Shown: positions 42,108 to 55,289 of the stretch, piece after piece
How positions within the stretch are numbered: position 1 is the stretch's first letter
How the letters are laid out: each line of letters begins with the position of its first letter
Assembly: GCA_038746285.1 (NCBI GenBank)
Contig: JBCDKT010000002.1
Coordinates: 96,402 to 160,401, forward strand
Length of the DNA stretch: 64,000 nt
Reading direction: 5' to 3'
Origin: Bacteroidota bacterium
GTDB taxonomy: Bacteria; Bacteroidota; Rhodothermia; Rhodothermales; JANQRZ01
Program-made: the position numbers and the translations under genes
The notes under the pieces: generated by a model
The model's database searches: none
The model's input: only the letters and a program-made list of their open reading frames with translations
Told to the model about the DNA's origin: nothing

Positions 42108-43745
42108 CTAGGCAGCGTTCTCCTGCTCGCGGAGCGAAGCGTCCCGGAGCCGGAAGCGCTGGAGCTTGCCGGTCTGCGTGCGCGGGAGGGCGTCCAGGAA
42201 AGCAACGGCGCGGGGGTACTTGTACGGCGCGATCTCGGCCTTGACGAAATCCTGCAGCTCCGCCACGAGTGCATCGCTCGCCTCCACCCCCTCGCGGAGC
42301 ACGATGAACGCCTTGACGAGGTGCCCCCGCGCCTCGTCCGGTACGCCGACCACCCCGCACTCGCCGACCGCGTCGTGCGTCAGGAGCACGCTCTCGACTT
42401 GCAGCCCGGAGACGTTGTAGCCCGAGGTGATGATCATGTCGTCGGTGCGCGACTGGTAGTGGAAGTAACCGTCGTCGTCCACGAGGTAGGCGTCGCCGGG
42501 GTAGTTCCAGCCGTCCCGGACGTAGGTCCGCTGCCGTTCGGGGTCGTCGAGGTAGCGGCAGCCCGTCGGGCCGCGCACGGCGAGGAGGCCGACCGTCCCG
42601 GGGGGGACCTCGTTGCCGTTCTCGTCCACAACTTTTGCTTCGTAGCCGGGAATAGGCTTACCGGTCGTACCGGGCTTGATCTGGTCTTTCGGCGCGGAGA
42701 GGAAGATGTGCAGCATCTCGGTCGAGCCGATGCCGTCGATGATCTTGATGCCGGTCGCTTCGTGCCACGCGTGGAAGGTCGGGGCCGGGAGCGGCTCGCC
42801 GGCCGAGACGCACTGCCGTAGGCTGGAAACGTCGAACGCGTCGAGACGGTCGAGCATCGCCCGGTAGGCCGTCGGCGAGGTGAAGCAGACCGTCGCGCCG
42901 AAGTCGTGGATCGTCTGGAGGATCGCCTCGACGCTCGGCTTCGGGATGAACGCGCACGAGGCCCCGACCCGCATCGGGAACAGCAGGTCGCCGCCCAGGC
43001 CGAAGGTGAACGCGAGCGGCGGCGACCCGATCACGATGTCGTCCGGCCCGAGGTCGAGGCAGGAGGCCGGGAAGGCGTCGCAGATGGCGAGCACGTCGCG
43101 GTGGAAGTGCGCTGTCGCCTTCGCCTTGCCGGTCGTGCCGGACGTGAACCCGATCAGCACTACGTCGTCGGCGGCGGTGTCGACGGCCTCGAAGTGGTCC
43201 GGCTTCGAGGCCATCCGGGCTTCGAGGTCGTGGTCCGTGTCGGCATAGAAGTAGGCGACGGAGGTCAGGAGGTCGGTCTCACCCTGGGTTTTGCCTAGTT
43301 CGTCGCGGAAGCGGGCGTCGCAGAGGGCGTGGCTGACGCGGGCCTTCTCTACGGTGTAGGTCAGCTCGTACGAGCGCAGCAGCGGCATCGTCGTCACGCA
43401 GATGCCGCCGGCCTTGACGACGGCGAACCAGCACGCGGCCAGGCGCGGCGTGTTCGGCCCGCGCAGGAGCACCCGGTTGCCGGGGACGAGGTCGAGATCG
43501 TCGACGAGGACGTGCGCGATGCGGTTGACCTCGGCGAGGAACGCAGCGTAGGTCTGCGTCCCCTCGGCCGTGCGGAAGAGCGGGCGGTCGGCGTGCCCGG
43601 CGTCCACGGCGCGCTCGAGGAGTTCGACGGCGCAGTTGAGGCGCGGCGGGTAGGCGAAGGTGCCGCCAAGCAGGAGGTCCGGCCACAGGTCGTGCGGCGG
43701 GAGGTGGTCGCGGGCGAAAGGGTCGCGGTGGGCAGAAGGCTCCAT
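42108..43745 (-). CDS. 2-aminobenzoate/benzoate-CoA ligase family
   Basis: A 545-residue AMP-forming acyl-CoA synthetase. The P-loop-like IGFTSGTTGKAKAT, the GIGSTEMLHIF segment, the YVRDGWNYPGDAY core and the C-terminal lysine in RTQTGKLQRFRL are present. It groups by sequence with the benzoate-CoA ligase family. The neighbours point to 2-aminobenzoate (anthranilate): RidA, acyl-CoA dehydrogenase, enoyl-CoA hydratase, an SDR and the hydroxylase/reductase fusion. It would form 2-aminobenzoyl-CoA. The ATG at 43745 lies 10 nt after the ridA-like stop; an earlier ATG at 43775 would overlap it. Confidence 0.85.
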   Translation of the reverse strand: MEPSAHRDPFARDHLPPHDLWPDLLLGGTFAYPPRLNCAVELLERAVDAGHADRPLFRTAEGTQTYAAFLAEVNRIAHVLVDDLDLVPGNRVLLRGPNTPRLAACWFAVVKAGGICVTTMPLLRSYELTYTVEKARVSHALCDARFRDELGKTQGETDLLTSVAYFYADTDHDLEARMASKPDHFEAVDTAADDVVLIGFTSGTTGKAKATAHFHRDVLAICDAFPASCLDLGPDDIVIGSPPLAFTFGLGGDLLFPMRVGASCAFIPKPSVEAILQTIHDFGATVCFTSPTAYRAMLDRLDAFDVSSLRQCVSAGEPLPAPTFHAWHEATGIKIIDGIGSTEMLHIFLSAPKDQIKPGTTGKPIPGYEAKVVDENGNEVPPGTVGLLAVRGPTGCRYLDDPERQRTYVRDGWNYPGDAYLVDDDGYFHYQSRTDDMIITSGYNVSGLQVESVLLTHDAVGECGVVGVPDEARGHLVKAFIVLREGVEASDALVAELQDFVKAEIAPYKYPRAVAFLDALPRTQTGKLQRFRLRDASLREQENAA

Positions 43746-43755
43746 CGGCTCAGCG

Positions 43756-44160
43756 TCAGGTCTGTTTCTGAGCATACGGTACGACTGCCGTGGCCTCAAT
43801 TTCCACTAGGGCACCCGGTTCGAGCAGGTCGGCGACCTCGACGAGCGTCATCGCCGGGTAGCGCGGCCCGATCACGGTGCGGTACACCTGCCCGATCTCG
43901 GCGAGGGCCGCGTTGTAGGCGTGCTTGTCGGTGACGTACCACGTCATCCGGGCGACGTGCTCCGGCCCGGCCCCGCCCTCGCGCAGCACGGCGAGGATGT
44001 TGCGCAGCGCCTGCTCCGTCTGCGCCGCGAGGCCGTCGGCGAGCCGCTCGTCGGCGTCCCACCCGATCTGCCCCGCGACGAACAGCAGCCGCCCCTCAGC
44101 GAGGATGCCGTTGGCGTAGCCCTTCGGTCGCGGCCAGTCTGGCGGTTGGAGAGTAGTCAT
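43756..44160 (-). CDS. RidA-family imine/enamine deaminase
   Basis: A 134-residue RidA/YjgF protein. LFVAGQIGWDADERL, EQALRNILAVLREGGAG, the RMTWYVTD strand and YPAMTLVEVADLLEPGALVEIEA match the trimeric RidA fold with its inter-subunit site. In an aminobenzoyl-CoA cluster it would release ammonia from the enamine or imine formed after ring reduction. That role is inferred from position. It is followed after 10 nt by the CoA ligase gene. Confidence 0.9.
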   Translation of the reverse strand: MTTLQPPDWPRPKGYANGILAEGRLLFVAGQIGWDADERLADGLAAQTEQALRNILAVLREGGAGPEHVARMTWYVTDKHAYNAALAEIGQVYRTVIGPRYPAMTLVEVADLLEPGALVEIEATAVVPYAQKQT

Positions 44161-44162
44161 GG

Positions 44163-44276
44163 CTGGAGAATGAAAGGCGTGGAAGGAATGGAGGGCAAGG
44201 AATCGAAGCGGCTGTGCTTCAGCCTGTATTTTCTTCCGCTCTTTCGCTCCTCCGGTCTTCCGCTCTCAGAAGCTGC
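44163..44276. repeat. Composite G-arm/C-arm intergenic element, copy G (extends into coding sequence)
   Basis: A G/A arm (gaatgaaaggcgtggaagga, then atggagggcaagg) shares 'tgaaaggcgtggRagg' with copy A. It is followed by a gaagc-ggctgt-gcttc hairpin, a T-rich core (gtattttcttcc) and a ctcttccg-like arm (cttccgctctttcgctcctc). The acyl-CoA dehydrogenase stop codon (44219-44221) lies at the hairpin, so the right arm encodes that protein's last residues. Confidence 0.7.
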
Positions 44277-45394
44277 CGGGCGATGACGAGGTGCTGGACT
44301 TCGGTCGCGCCCTCGTAAATGCGGAGCGGGCGGATGTCGCGGTAGAGGCGCTCTACGACCGAGCCGACCGTCACGCCGTGCCCGCCGAAAAGCTGAACCG
44401 CTGTGTCGATCACACGCTGCGCGGCTTCGGTAGCGTACGCCTTCGCCATCGCCGCCTCTTTCGTTACGCGTTCGGCCCCGGCGTCTTTGGTCCACGCGGC
44501 GCGGTAAACCATGAGCGCGCTCGCGTCGATCTCGGTCGCCATCTGCGCGAGTTGGCTCTGGACGACGGGCAGGTCGGCGAGCGTCCCGCCGAAGAGTTCG
44601 CGTCGGCGGACGTGGCCGAGGGCTTCGCCGAGCGCCCGGCGGGCGAAGCCGAGCGCGGCGGCTCCGACCGTCGTGCGGAACACGTCGAGCGTCGAGAGCG
44701 CGATCCGCATCCCCTGCCCCACCTCGCCAATCAGCGAAGAGCGCGGCACGCGGCAGTCGGCGAAGCGGAGCGTCCCGAGCGGGTGCGGCGCGATGAGCGG
44801 GATGTCGGCCGCGACTGTCAGGCCGGGCGTGTCGGCATCGACGACGAACGCGCTGAGGCCCTTCGACCCCTCGCCGGTCCGGGCAAACACGGTGTAGAAA
44901 TCGGCGATGCCCGCGTTCGAGATCCAGGTCTTCTCGCCGCTGAGCACGAAGGCGTCGCCGTCCGGCGTGGCCGTCGTGGCGAGGGCCGACACGTCTGACC
45001 CAGCCTCTGCTTCCGAGAGCGCAAACGCGGCGATCTTTTTGCCCTGGGCGACGGCGGGCAGGTAGGCGTCGCGCTGCGCGTCGGTGCCGAAGAGCGAGAC
45101 CGGCCCGGCCCCGAGGCCCTGCATCGCAAAGGCGAAGTCGGCGAGCGCCGAGCGGTAGCCGAGCGTCTCGCGTGCGAGGCAGAGGCTCCGCACGTCGAGC
45201 CGCTCGTGCCGACCGGCGGGCGCGGGGACGCAGAGCGTGAGCCACCCCGCCTCGCCCAGCGCCCGGACGAGCAGCCGGCACGCCTCCGCGTCGTCTTCCG
45301 GTGCCTCATCGACGTGCGCCTCCGCCCACGCGTCGAGGTCGCGCGCGAGGCCGCGGTGACGGTCCTCGAAAAACGGTAGGGCGAGATGGGTCAC
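44219..45394 (-). CDS. Acyl-CoA dehydrogenase
   Basis: A 391-residue flavin acyl-CoA dehydrogenase. [15 protein letters not shown] and [13 protein letters not shown] are the FAD-binding signatures, and [10 protein letters not shown] has the catalytic glutamate. In this cluster it probably oxidises a CoA-bound alicyclic or open-chain product of anthranilate ring reduction. The start is GTG at 45394, since upstream sequence is tandem aggacag words. The last ~14 residues ([13 protein letters not shown]) are encoded by the right arm of composite element G, extending the protein beyond the normal family end. A TACCTTTC box lies 27 nt upstream. Confidence 0.9.
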   Translation of the reverse strand: MTHLALPFFEDRHRGLARDLDAWAEAHVDEAPEDDAEACRLLVRALGEAGWLTLCVPAPAGRHERLDVRSLCLARETLGYRSALADFAFAMQGLGAGPVSLFGTDAQRDAYLPAVAQGKKIAAFALSEAEAGSDVSALATTATPDGDAFVLSGEKTWISNAGIADFYTVFARTGEGSKGLSAFVVDADTPGLTVAADIPLIAPHPLGTLRFADCRVPRSSLIGEVGQGMRIALSTLDVFRTTVGAAALGFARRALGEALGHVRRRELFGGTLADLPVVQSQLAQMATEIDASALMVYRAAWTKDAGAERVTKEAAMAKAYATEAAQRVIDTAVQLFGGHGVTVGSVVERLYRDIRPLRIYEGATEVQHLVIARQLLRAEDRRSERAEENTG

Positions 45395-45505
45395 AGGACA
45401 GAGGACAGAGGACAGAGGACAGAAAGGTAGTCGCGGAGCGCGACGGGGTCGGCAAATTTCGCGGTTTTTATTCCACTCTCCCACTCCCTCAGTCCCACTC
45501 CCTCA
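45395..45505. repeat. Composite G-arm/C-arm intergenic element, copy H
   Basis: Four tandem aggacag units (45395-45422) are followed by the perfect hairpin gtcgcg-gag-cgcgac, the T-rich core (aaatttcgcggtttttattcc) and two copies of cccactccctcagt. The right edge supplies the TGA stop of the enoyl-CoA hydratase gene on the minus strand. The orientation is the same as other copies. Confidence 0.8.
45422..45429 (-). promoter_or_regulatory. Putative -7 promoter box of the acyl-CoA dehydrogenase gene
   Basis: The minus strand reads TACCTTTC, 27 nt before the GTG start, at the junction of the aggacag array and the hairpin of element H. Confidence 0.4.
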
Positions 45506-46327
45506 GTCGCCCTCGAAGGTGGGACGTTCTTTGGCGACGAAGGCGCGGTAGGCCCGCTCGAAGTCGCGCGTCTGCATGCAGATCGCCTGGGCCTGGGCCT
45601 CGGCCTCGATGGCCTGCTCGATGCCCATGCTCCACTCCTGGTCGAGCATCGTCTTGGTCATCATGTGGGCGAAGGTCGGGCCGTGGGCGAGCCGGTGGGC
45701 CAGCTTTTGGGCCTGCTCCAATACGTCGCCCGACTCGGCAAGTTGGTTGTAGAAGCCCCACGCGTGGGCCTCGGTGCCGCTCACCGAGCGGCCGGTGTAG
45801 AGCAGTTCGGCGGCACGGCCCTGGCCGATGATGCGAGGCAGAATCGCGCACGCCCCCATGTCGCACCCCGCGAGGCCGACGCGGGTGAACAGAAAGGCCA
45901 CCTTGCTCTCCGGCGTCCCGACGCGGAGGTCGGACGCCATCGCCATGATCGCCCCCGCACCGACGCACACGCCGTCGATGCTCGCGATGACCGGCTGCGG
46001 ACAGCCCTTGATCGCCTTGACGAGGTCGCCCGTCATCCGGGTAAACCGGAGGAGCGCCGGCATGTCCATCTCCGTCAGCGGCCCGATAATCTCGTGCACG
46101 TCGCCTCCGGAGGAGAAGTTGCCGCCCGCGCCTTCGAGCACGACCGCCTTGACCTCGTCGGCGTAGACGAGCGCGCGGAAGGTGTCGCGCAGCTCAGCGT
46201 AGCTCTCGAACGTGAGCGGGTTCTTCCGCTCCGGACGGTTGAGGGTGACCGTGGCGACGCGGTCGGCGAAGGACCAGCGGAAGTGCTCGGGGGCGAAGGT
46301 CGTGGGGTCGAGCGAAGCAGTAGCCAT
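45503..46327 (-). CDS. Enoyl-CoA hydratase family protein
   Basis: A 274-residue crotonase-fold enzyme. [20 protein letters not shown], the oxyanion loops [15 protein letters not shown] and [19 protein letters not shown], and [19 protein letters not shown] are present. The usual hydratase glutamates are not clearly both kept: the GxxxGG..CDMG region replaces GLxPE. It may therefore be a hydrolase or lyase rather than a simple hydratase. By position it works in the 2-aminobenzoyl-CoA route after ring reduction. The ATG at 46327 was chosen because it gives [11 protein letters not shown]. Confidence 0.87.
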   Translation of the reverse strand: MATASLDPTTFAPEHFRWSFADRVATVTLNRPERKNPLTFESYAELRDTFRALVYADEVKAVVLEGAGGNFSSGGDVHEIIGPLTEMDMPALLRFTRMTGDLVKAIKGCPQPVIASIDGVCVGAGAIMAMASDLRVGTPESKVAFLFTRVGLAGCDMGACAILPRIIGQGRAAELLYTGRSVSGTEAHAWGFYNQLAESGDVLEQAQKLAHRLAHGPTFAHMMTKTMLDQEWSMGIEQAIEAEAQAQAICMQTRDFERAYRAFVAKERPTFEGD

Positions 46328-46401
46328 GCCCGGAATAAACGGACGAACCGGGCCAAAAGAAAAGAGGGGCGGGTGCTCACTCGGCACCCCGGCCAAGAGC
46401 G

Positions 46402-47202
46402 CTATACCTCGCCGCCGGCCACGACGAGCGCGTGCCCGGTGACGGCGGCCTGCTCGGGGTGGCACAGCCACGCGACGGCGCTCGCCACCTCCTCCGGCGA
46501 GAGCATCCGCTCGAGCGGGCTCTGCCGCTCGAACCCGGCCCGAAGCTCCTCCGCCGAGCGCCCGGTCTTCTCGGCGAGCGCCCCGACCGAATCCGCGACG
46601 AGGTCGGTGTCGGTGTAGCCCGGGCAGACGGCGTTGACGGTGACGCCGGTCTTGGCGACTTCGAGCGCGAGCGCCCGCGTCAGCCCGACGAGGCCGTGCT
46701 TGGCCGCGCAGTAGGCCGCGACGTACGGGTAGCCCTTCATCCCGGCCGTCGAGGCGACATTGACGATGCGCCCGTGCCCCGCCTCGGTCATGCCGGGCAA
46801 CGCGTGGCGGATGCAGCGGTAGGCGCTCGTCAGGTTGACATTGAGCATGGCGTCCCACCGGTCGGGTGGCATCGCAGCGAGCGGGACGCTGTCGACGGCC
46901 CCGGCGTTGTTAACGAGGATCGCCACCGGCCCGAGCGCACCGCGGGCGGCGGCGAAGGCCGCCTCGACCTGCGCCTCGTCGGTCACGTCGGCCGGCACCG
47001 CCGCAAAGGCTTGCGGGTGGGCGTCGTCGAGTTCGCCCGCGAGCGCGCGGAGCGGCTCCGGCGTCCGGCCGAGGAGCGAGACCGACGCCCCCATCGCGGC
47101 CAGCCGCCGGACAATCGCGGCTCCGATCCCCCGCCCGCCGCCGGTGACGACGGCGTGGAGGTCGGCGAGCGGGCGCGGCGTGTCAGGCATCGGAGTGGGC
47201 AT
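46402..47202 (-). CDS. Short-chain dehydrogenase/reductase
   Basis: A 266-residue classical SDR. The cofactor motif is [10 protein letters not shown] (residues 18-27 from the chosen start), followed by VNNAG, the catalytic Ser in [14 protein letters not shown] and CPGYTDTDL. It probably acts as a 3-hydroxyacyl-CoA dehydrogenase in the surrounding aromatic-CoA cluster; this is inference from context. Three in-frame ATGs exist (47223, 47202, 47190) and none has a clear ribosome site; the middle one was taken. Confidence 0.88.
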   Translation of the reverse strand: MPTPMPDTPRPLADLHAVVTGGGRGIGAAIVRRLAAMGASVSLLGRTPEPLRALAGELDDAHPQAFAAVPADVTDEAQVEAAFAAARGALGPVAILVNNAGAVDSVPLAAMPPDRWDAMLNVNLTSAYRCIRHALPGMTEAGHGRIVNVASTAGMKGYPYVAAYCAAKHGLVGLTRALALEVAKTGVTVNAVCPGYTDTDLVADSVGALAEKTGRSAEELRAGFERQSPLERMLSPEEVASAVAWLCHPEQAAVTGHALVVAGGEV

Positions 47203-47231
47203 AGGGGGTTGGTGGTTCTGCACTGAAGCGA

Positions 47232-47269
47232 GGGCCTCTCCCGTCCGAACGCGTCGGCGGGAGAGGCCC
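47232..47269. terminator. Strong hairpin terminator
   Basis: gggcctctcccg and cgggagaggccc form a perfect 12-bp stem with a 14-nt loop. The plus-strand side continues tttgcgtt. It sits between the T9SS gene stop (47296) and the SDR gene, so it should terminate the former on the minus strand and separate it from the SDR transcript. Confidence 0.75.
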
Positions 47270-47295
47270 TTTGCGTTGCCGCTTTGGCTACCGGA

Positions 47296-49626
47296 CTAGC
47301 GCAGCAGCGTCAGGCGCTGCGTCTGCGAGCGGCCGGCTTCGGTGGTCAGGCGCGCGACGTAGGCACCGCTCGGCAAGTCCGTCGCGTCGAAGACGAGGCG
47401 GTGCAGCCCGGCCTCGAACCGGCCCTCGGCCAGCACGGCCACCTCGCGGCCGAGCACGTCGAAGACCGCCAGCCGCACCTCCGCGGCCTCCGTCAGTTCG
47501 ACCGGCAGGATGGCCGTCCGGGTGAACGGATTCGGGTAGGCCGCGCCGAGCGCGAAGCCCGCCGGACCCGAGGCGCGCGCCGACACCGCTTGCTCGGTCT
47601 CGTCCCACGTCCCAGCTTTGTCAACGGCCCATGACGGAGCATCACCCGGGCCGCCCGTCGTGATTTGGAGGTCGAACGTCTCGGTGTCCACGGCCGCGTT
47701 CGGGAATTGGCCGACACTCAGCGTGTAGGTGTAGCTCCCGGAAGGAGCGGGATCCGGAATGGGCTGCACAAACGCCTGACTGATGGTCGCACCAGCCGGC
47801 ACCGTGCCACTCTGGATGAGCCCCTGCGCCACCGTGCTGCCTCCACTCGTGGCCGTGAACCAGAGGTCCCCCGAAGCCGCGCTGCCGGTGTTGTTGGCGA
47901 CTGCGTAGTCGAACGTCACCGATCCCCCGGACGCGACGACAATTGGGGAACCGCCCGGCGAGGTGTTGACCGCGGTCAGGTCGAAGTTCGGCGACACGCC
48001 CGAGTCTACCGACAGTTCGGCGACGCGGGTGGCGTACTCGTTGGAGGAGGTCGACGGCATGTACTCGGTCGTGAACCAGAACGAGCGGTCGTCCGAGGGG
48101 TCAACCGACATCATGCTGTAGTCGCCCCACCGCGAGCGGCCGCCGAAGTTGCCGGTCTGCACGCCGCCGCCGGTCTGAATCTCGGTCTCCGGCACGTTCA
48201 AGACACCCGTTCCGCTCTGGTCTGCCGTCTGGGCAGCGAAGCGGATCGCGGGGAAGAGGCTAGAACCCGAGACCGAGTAGCCGACGGCGATGTCGCCGGC
48301 TCCGTTCATCGCCACCGATCCCATCCAGCGGTTGAGGCCGTCGTTCGGCGCATACGTGCCCTGCTGGTAGAGGTCCCAGCCGGAGCCGCTGTTGCCCGCG
48401 CCGTTGCGGAGTTCGTACCACCGGACGCCGGCTCGCTCGCCGAAGCCGGGCTGCACGTCCACGGTGTGGTTGAGCACGAGCGTCTGCCGGTCGCCGAAGT
48501 TCCGGTACTGCGCCCGGTGCATCAGCCGGTCGCCGATCACCTCCAGCCCGGCCCCCGGTGACGGCTGCGGAATCGTGCCGGAGTACGGGCTGTAGGGCGC
48601 GACCGTCGGCTCGTCGAGCAGCGAGAACGTCGAGGCCGAGGGGTTCGCCCAGTTCACGTCGAGGGCGAACACCTCAAGGTCGGTCCCGTCGGGCAGGCCG
48701 GGGAACAGGCCGGGGGTCCCGGCGGGCGGAGCCGCGCCGTCCGCGTCGGCGGGGAGAAAGCCGCCAGCCGTGTTGCTCGGAATCGTGAAGAACACGGCGT
48801 CGGCCGGGAGGCCCTGGAGCATCGCGTCGCGCTCGAAGGCCATCGCCTCCTGGCGGAAGGGACCGTCGAAGAAGATGTTAGCCGTCGCGTAGTAGGCATC
48901 CGACCAGACTCCGATTTTGGGGTAGTCCGGGAAGTAGTCCAGCGTGAACTCGTACTGGTGGTACGACCCCGTCGGGTCGGGCGTCGTCGAGACGGCGAAG
49001 CAGAGGGCGAAGTCGCCGAAGCCGAAGAGGCCCTCGATCATGAACTGCATCGCCACCCAGCGGTCGGCCATCTCGTCGTAGAGGATGATCGGGTCGCCGT
49101 CGTTGCGGAAGTCGCACGGGCCGCCGAGTCCCTGCCAGAAGAAGTTGCCCGCGACCGGCCCGAGGAGCGTGGTACCCTGCTTGTCGTAGAACTGGGCGGT
49201 GCCATTGATCCACTGCACGTAGTGGTTCGGCCCCACGTCGCCGTTGGTGTCGGGCGGGAAGATGAACGGCGACTCGGCCTGGGGGATACCCTCGAAGTTC
49301 TGGACCACCGTCCCGGTGGCGCTGCTGTTCCGGCCTGCCGCGCCGGTGTCGAGGACGGAGTCCGTGAGATCGGGACTTTCCGGGCGCTGGCCCTTGTCGG
49401 CGAAGCTGTGGAACTTGTTCGGGACCACTGCCGGGACCAGCGTCCGGGCTTGGCCTGGCCGGTCCGGCAAGGTGCGCAGCGGCTCCGACGTGTTGACGCG
49501 GCTCGCGGAGATCACGCGCGGCGCGGTCTCCTGGGCGTACGCGGGCGCGGCCAGCAGGCAGGCGAGGGCCATCAGAAGTCCCGCCCGGGTGTGAGCGAGG
49601 CAAGGTAGACGTAAAGAGAAAGTCAT
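47296..49626 (-). CDS. T9SS cargo: large secreted protein of unknown function
   Basis: A 776-residue secreted protein. The signal peptide ends near PAYAQ. Residues 60-540 form a domain I do not recognise, with motifs PPDTNGDVGPNHYVQWING, NDGDPIILYDEMADRW and PKIGVWSDAYYATAN. These look like a beta-propeller of the kind annotated as hypothetical in many T9SS-bearing genomes. A shared beta-sandwich module (about 545-645, FDLTAVNTSPGG...GSVTFDYAVANN) and a T9SS type A sorting domain (AAYPNPF, VFDVLGREVAVLAEG, SGAYVARL) complete it. It interrupts the aromatic-CoA cluster without an obvious link. The ATG at 49626 gives the signal peptide. Confidence 0.82.
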   Translation of the reverse strand: MTFSLRLPCLAHTRAGLLMALACLLAAPAYAQETAPRVISASRVNTSEPLRTLPDRPGQARTLVPAVVPNKFHSFADKGQRPESPDLTDSVLDTGAAGRNSSATGTVVQNFEGIPQAESPFIFPPDTNGDVGPNHYVQWINGTAQFYDKQGTTLLGPVAGNFFWQGLGGPCDFRNDGDPIILYDEMADRWVAMQFMIEGLFGFGDFALCFAVSTTPDPTGSYHQYEFTLDYFPDYPKIGVWSDAYYATANIFFDGPFRQEAMAFERDAMLQGLPADAVFFTIPSNTAGGFLPADADGAAPPAGTPGLFPGLPDGTDLEVFALDVNWANPSASTFSLLDEPTVAPYSPYSGTIPQPSPGAGLEVIGDRLMHRAQYRNFGDRQTLVLNHTVDVQPGFGERAGVRWYELRNGAGNSGSGWDLYQQGTYAPNDGLNRWMGSVAMNGAGDIAVGYSVSGSSLFPAIRFAAQTADQSGTGVLNVPETEIQTGGGVQTGNFGGRSRWGDYSMMSVDPSDDRSFWFTTEYMPSTSSNEYATRVAELSVDSGVSPNFDLTAVNTSPGGSPIVVASGGSVTFDYAVANNTGSAASGDLWFTATSGGSTVAQGLIQSGTVPAGATISQAFVQPIPDPAPSGSYTYTLSVGQFPNAAVDTETFDLQITTGGPGDAPSWAVDKAGTWDETEQAVSARASGPAGFALGAAYPNPFTRTAILPVELTEAAEVRLAVFDVLGREVAVLAEGRFEAGLHRLVFDATDLPSGAYVARLTTEAGRSQTQRLTLLR

Positions 49627-49752
49627 TCGAGTCACGGGTTTGGGGACGGAGAACGGACAGCCCATGATACTACCGTATCGCGGAGACGCCACGCGAAATG
49701 CTACCCCGCGTGGGTACCCTGGGCAGCCACTCTACACGTCACGCAGCGAAGG

Positions 49753-52071
<2,319 letters not shown>

Positions 52072-52140
52072 AGCAGTCGGGGTTGGTCTGCCCCAACCTA
52101 CGACATCGCATCGCACCGAGGCACCGCTACCGAACGACGG

Positions 52141-54072
<1,932 letters not shown>

Positions 54073-54213
54073 GAGCGAGCGGAAGGCAGAATCGGGCGAG
54101 TCTCATAAACATACTCCTGCCCCCAAGCATCCCCGTCTGCGCGAGGATGAATTGGCCAAAGAGACCGACCTGCTCCAGCTAAACCAGCTACCGAGCCCAC
54201 TGACCAAACAGAC

Positions 54214-54241
54214 ACAGGGGCAGTCCCGGAGGGCCGCCCCT
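54214..54241 (-). terminator. Hairpin downstream of the ComA-like gene
   Basis: caggggc/gcccctg form a 7-bp stem, with a GC-rich loop that can pair further. On the minus strand it is followed by tgtctgtttgg. A second small hairpin (tgcct...aggca, 54268-54283) lies closer to the stop codon. Together they probably end the ComA transcript. Confidence 0.45.
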
Positions 54242-54288
54242 GCGCTGTAGCGTTAGGCTGGGAGGTCGTGCCTGCGTGTAGGCAAAGC

Positions 54289-55131
54289 TTACTTGTAGGT
54301 CACGATCCGGCCCCAGACATCGTTCGTGCCCCAGATGCCCTGGCGGGTGCACTCGAGCTGGACGATCTGGCTGTGGTCGACGAAGACGTTGACCTCGGGG
54401 CCGTAGTTCTTGATGTACCACTTGAACACCTGCGGGTCGGCCGCCTCGAACATCAGGTTCCCGAGGCCGAGCTCGTTGATGAAGCTCGCCGGGACGTCGA
54501 CGCGCCAGGGGTTGGCGTTCTCGGTGATGCCCTCGGACTCGATCATGATGATGTAGGCCCCGGCGTCGATCATGCGCTGGGCCTGCTTGATCGCGTAGCC
54601 GACGTCCTGGACGCCCTCGCTCTCGAGCTCGCCCGCGACGGTGTCGCCGCCGGCACCGAACTGGATGCCGACCTCGGGCTTGGCCTTGAGGCCGGCCTTC
54701 TGCACGTCCTCGATCACGCGGAGCCAGTCGTCGGTCGGGATCGAGATGAAGCCCGTCGAGATCTCGATGATGTCGAAGCCGAGCTCCTTGCACTCGGCGA
54801 TGTACTTCTGGACGGCGTCCTTGCCCTTGGTGAGGACGTACTCGATGAAGCCGCCGGTCGAGACGAGCACGCCGTACTCGTGGGCGAGGTCGTTGATGGC
54901 GCGGATCTTCTCCGGGTTCATGAAGGTGAACGAGCCGCCGGCAAACTTGATGCTGTCCACGTAATTCCCCGAGGTCTCGAGGATGTCGCGGAAGTAGCGC
55001 TCGCCGAAGTTCGAGTAGTAGGCGGCGCGGATCTCGGTCAGGCCCGTCGTGCGGGGCTTGGCGCTCCGGTCGTTGCGCTGGAGCCACTCGAAAGCGACGG
55101 GGTTGGTCGTGAAGTCGTTGGTTACTTGCAT
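54289..55131 (-). CDS. Phosphosulfolactate synthase (ComA) family
   Basis: A 280-residue (beta/alpha)8 protein of the ComA family, whose archetype adds sulfite to phosphoenolpyruvate to make phosphosulfolactate. Typical segments are KPRTTGLTEIRAAYY, DSIKFAGGSF, LVSTGGFIEYVL, FDIIEISTGFISIP and IMIESEGITEN. No comB or comC lies nearby, so coenzyme M synthesis is not implied. In Rhodothermota a sulfonate product (sulfolactate, or a precursor of cysteate-based sulfonolipids) is conceivable, but untested. The plant homologue HSA32 shows that the family has other roles. It is separated from the MmgE/PrpD gene by a dispersed repeat. Confidence 0.85.
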   Translation of the reverse strand: MQVTNDFTTNPVAFEWLQRNDRSAKPRTTGLTEIRAAYYSNFGERYFRDILETSGNYVDSIKFAGGSFTFMNPEKIRAINDLAHEYGVLVSTGGFIEYVLTKGKDAVQKYIAECKELGFDIIEISTGFISIPTDDWLRVIEDVQKAGLKAKPEVGIQFGAGGDTVAGELESEGVQDVGYAIKQAQRMIDAGAYIIMIESEGITENANPWRVDVPASFINELGLGNLMFEAADPQVFKWYIKNYGPEVNVFVDHSQIVQLECTRQGIWGTNDVWGRIVTYK

Positions 55132-55187
55132 GGCTGTGTTTTCTAGGCGAGGGTGATATGGAGGGCTGTCTGGAAACCCAGGGAGGT

Positions 55188-55269
55188 TGTCATCCTGAAC
55201 TCGTTTCAGGATCTGAAAGGGGAGGGCTAGGAGTCCTCACGAGATCCCGGATCGGGGTCCGGGATGACA
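55188..55269. repeat. Dispersed inverted repeat, GTCATCC type
   Basis: The ends tgtcatcc and ggatgaca are perfect inverted repeats. Inside are ctgaactcgtttcaggatct and the gatcccggatcggggtccggg palindrome that also occurs at 30949-30969. This is the second copy of the repeat type seen at 30902, here between the MmgE/PrpD and ComA-like genes. Confidence 0.8.
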
Positions 55270-55289
55270 GTTGAGTTTCCAATCACGCC

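Noticed and set aside
54289..55131. Evidence for coenzyme M biosynthesis
   Set aside because: Only a ComA-like gene is present; no comB, comC, comD or comE, and methanogenesis is implausible in this lineage.
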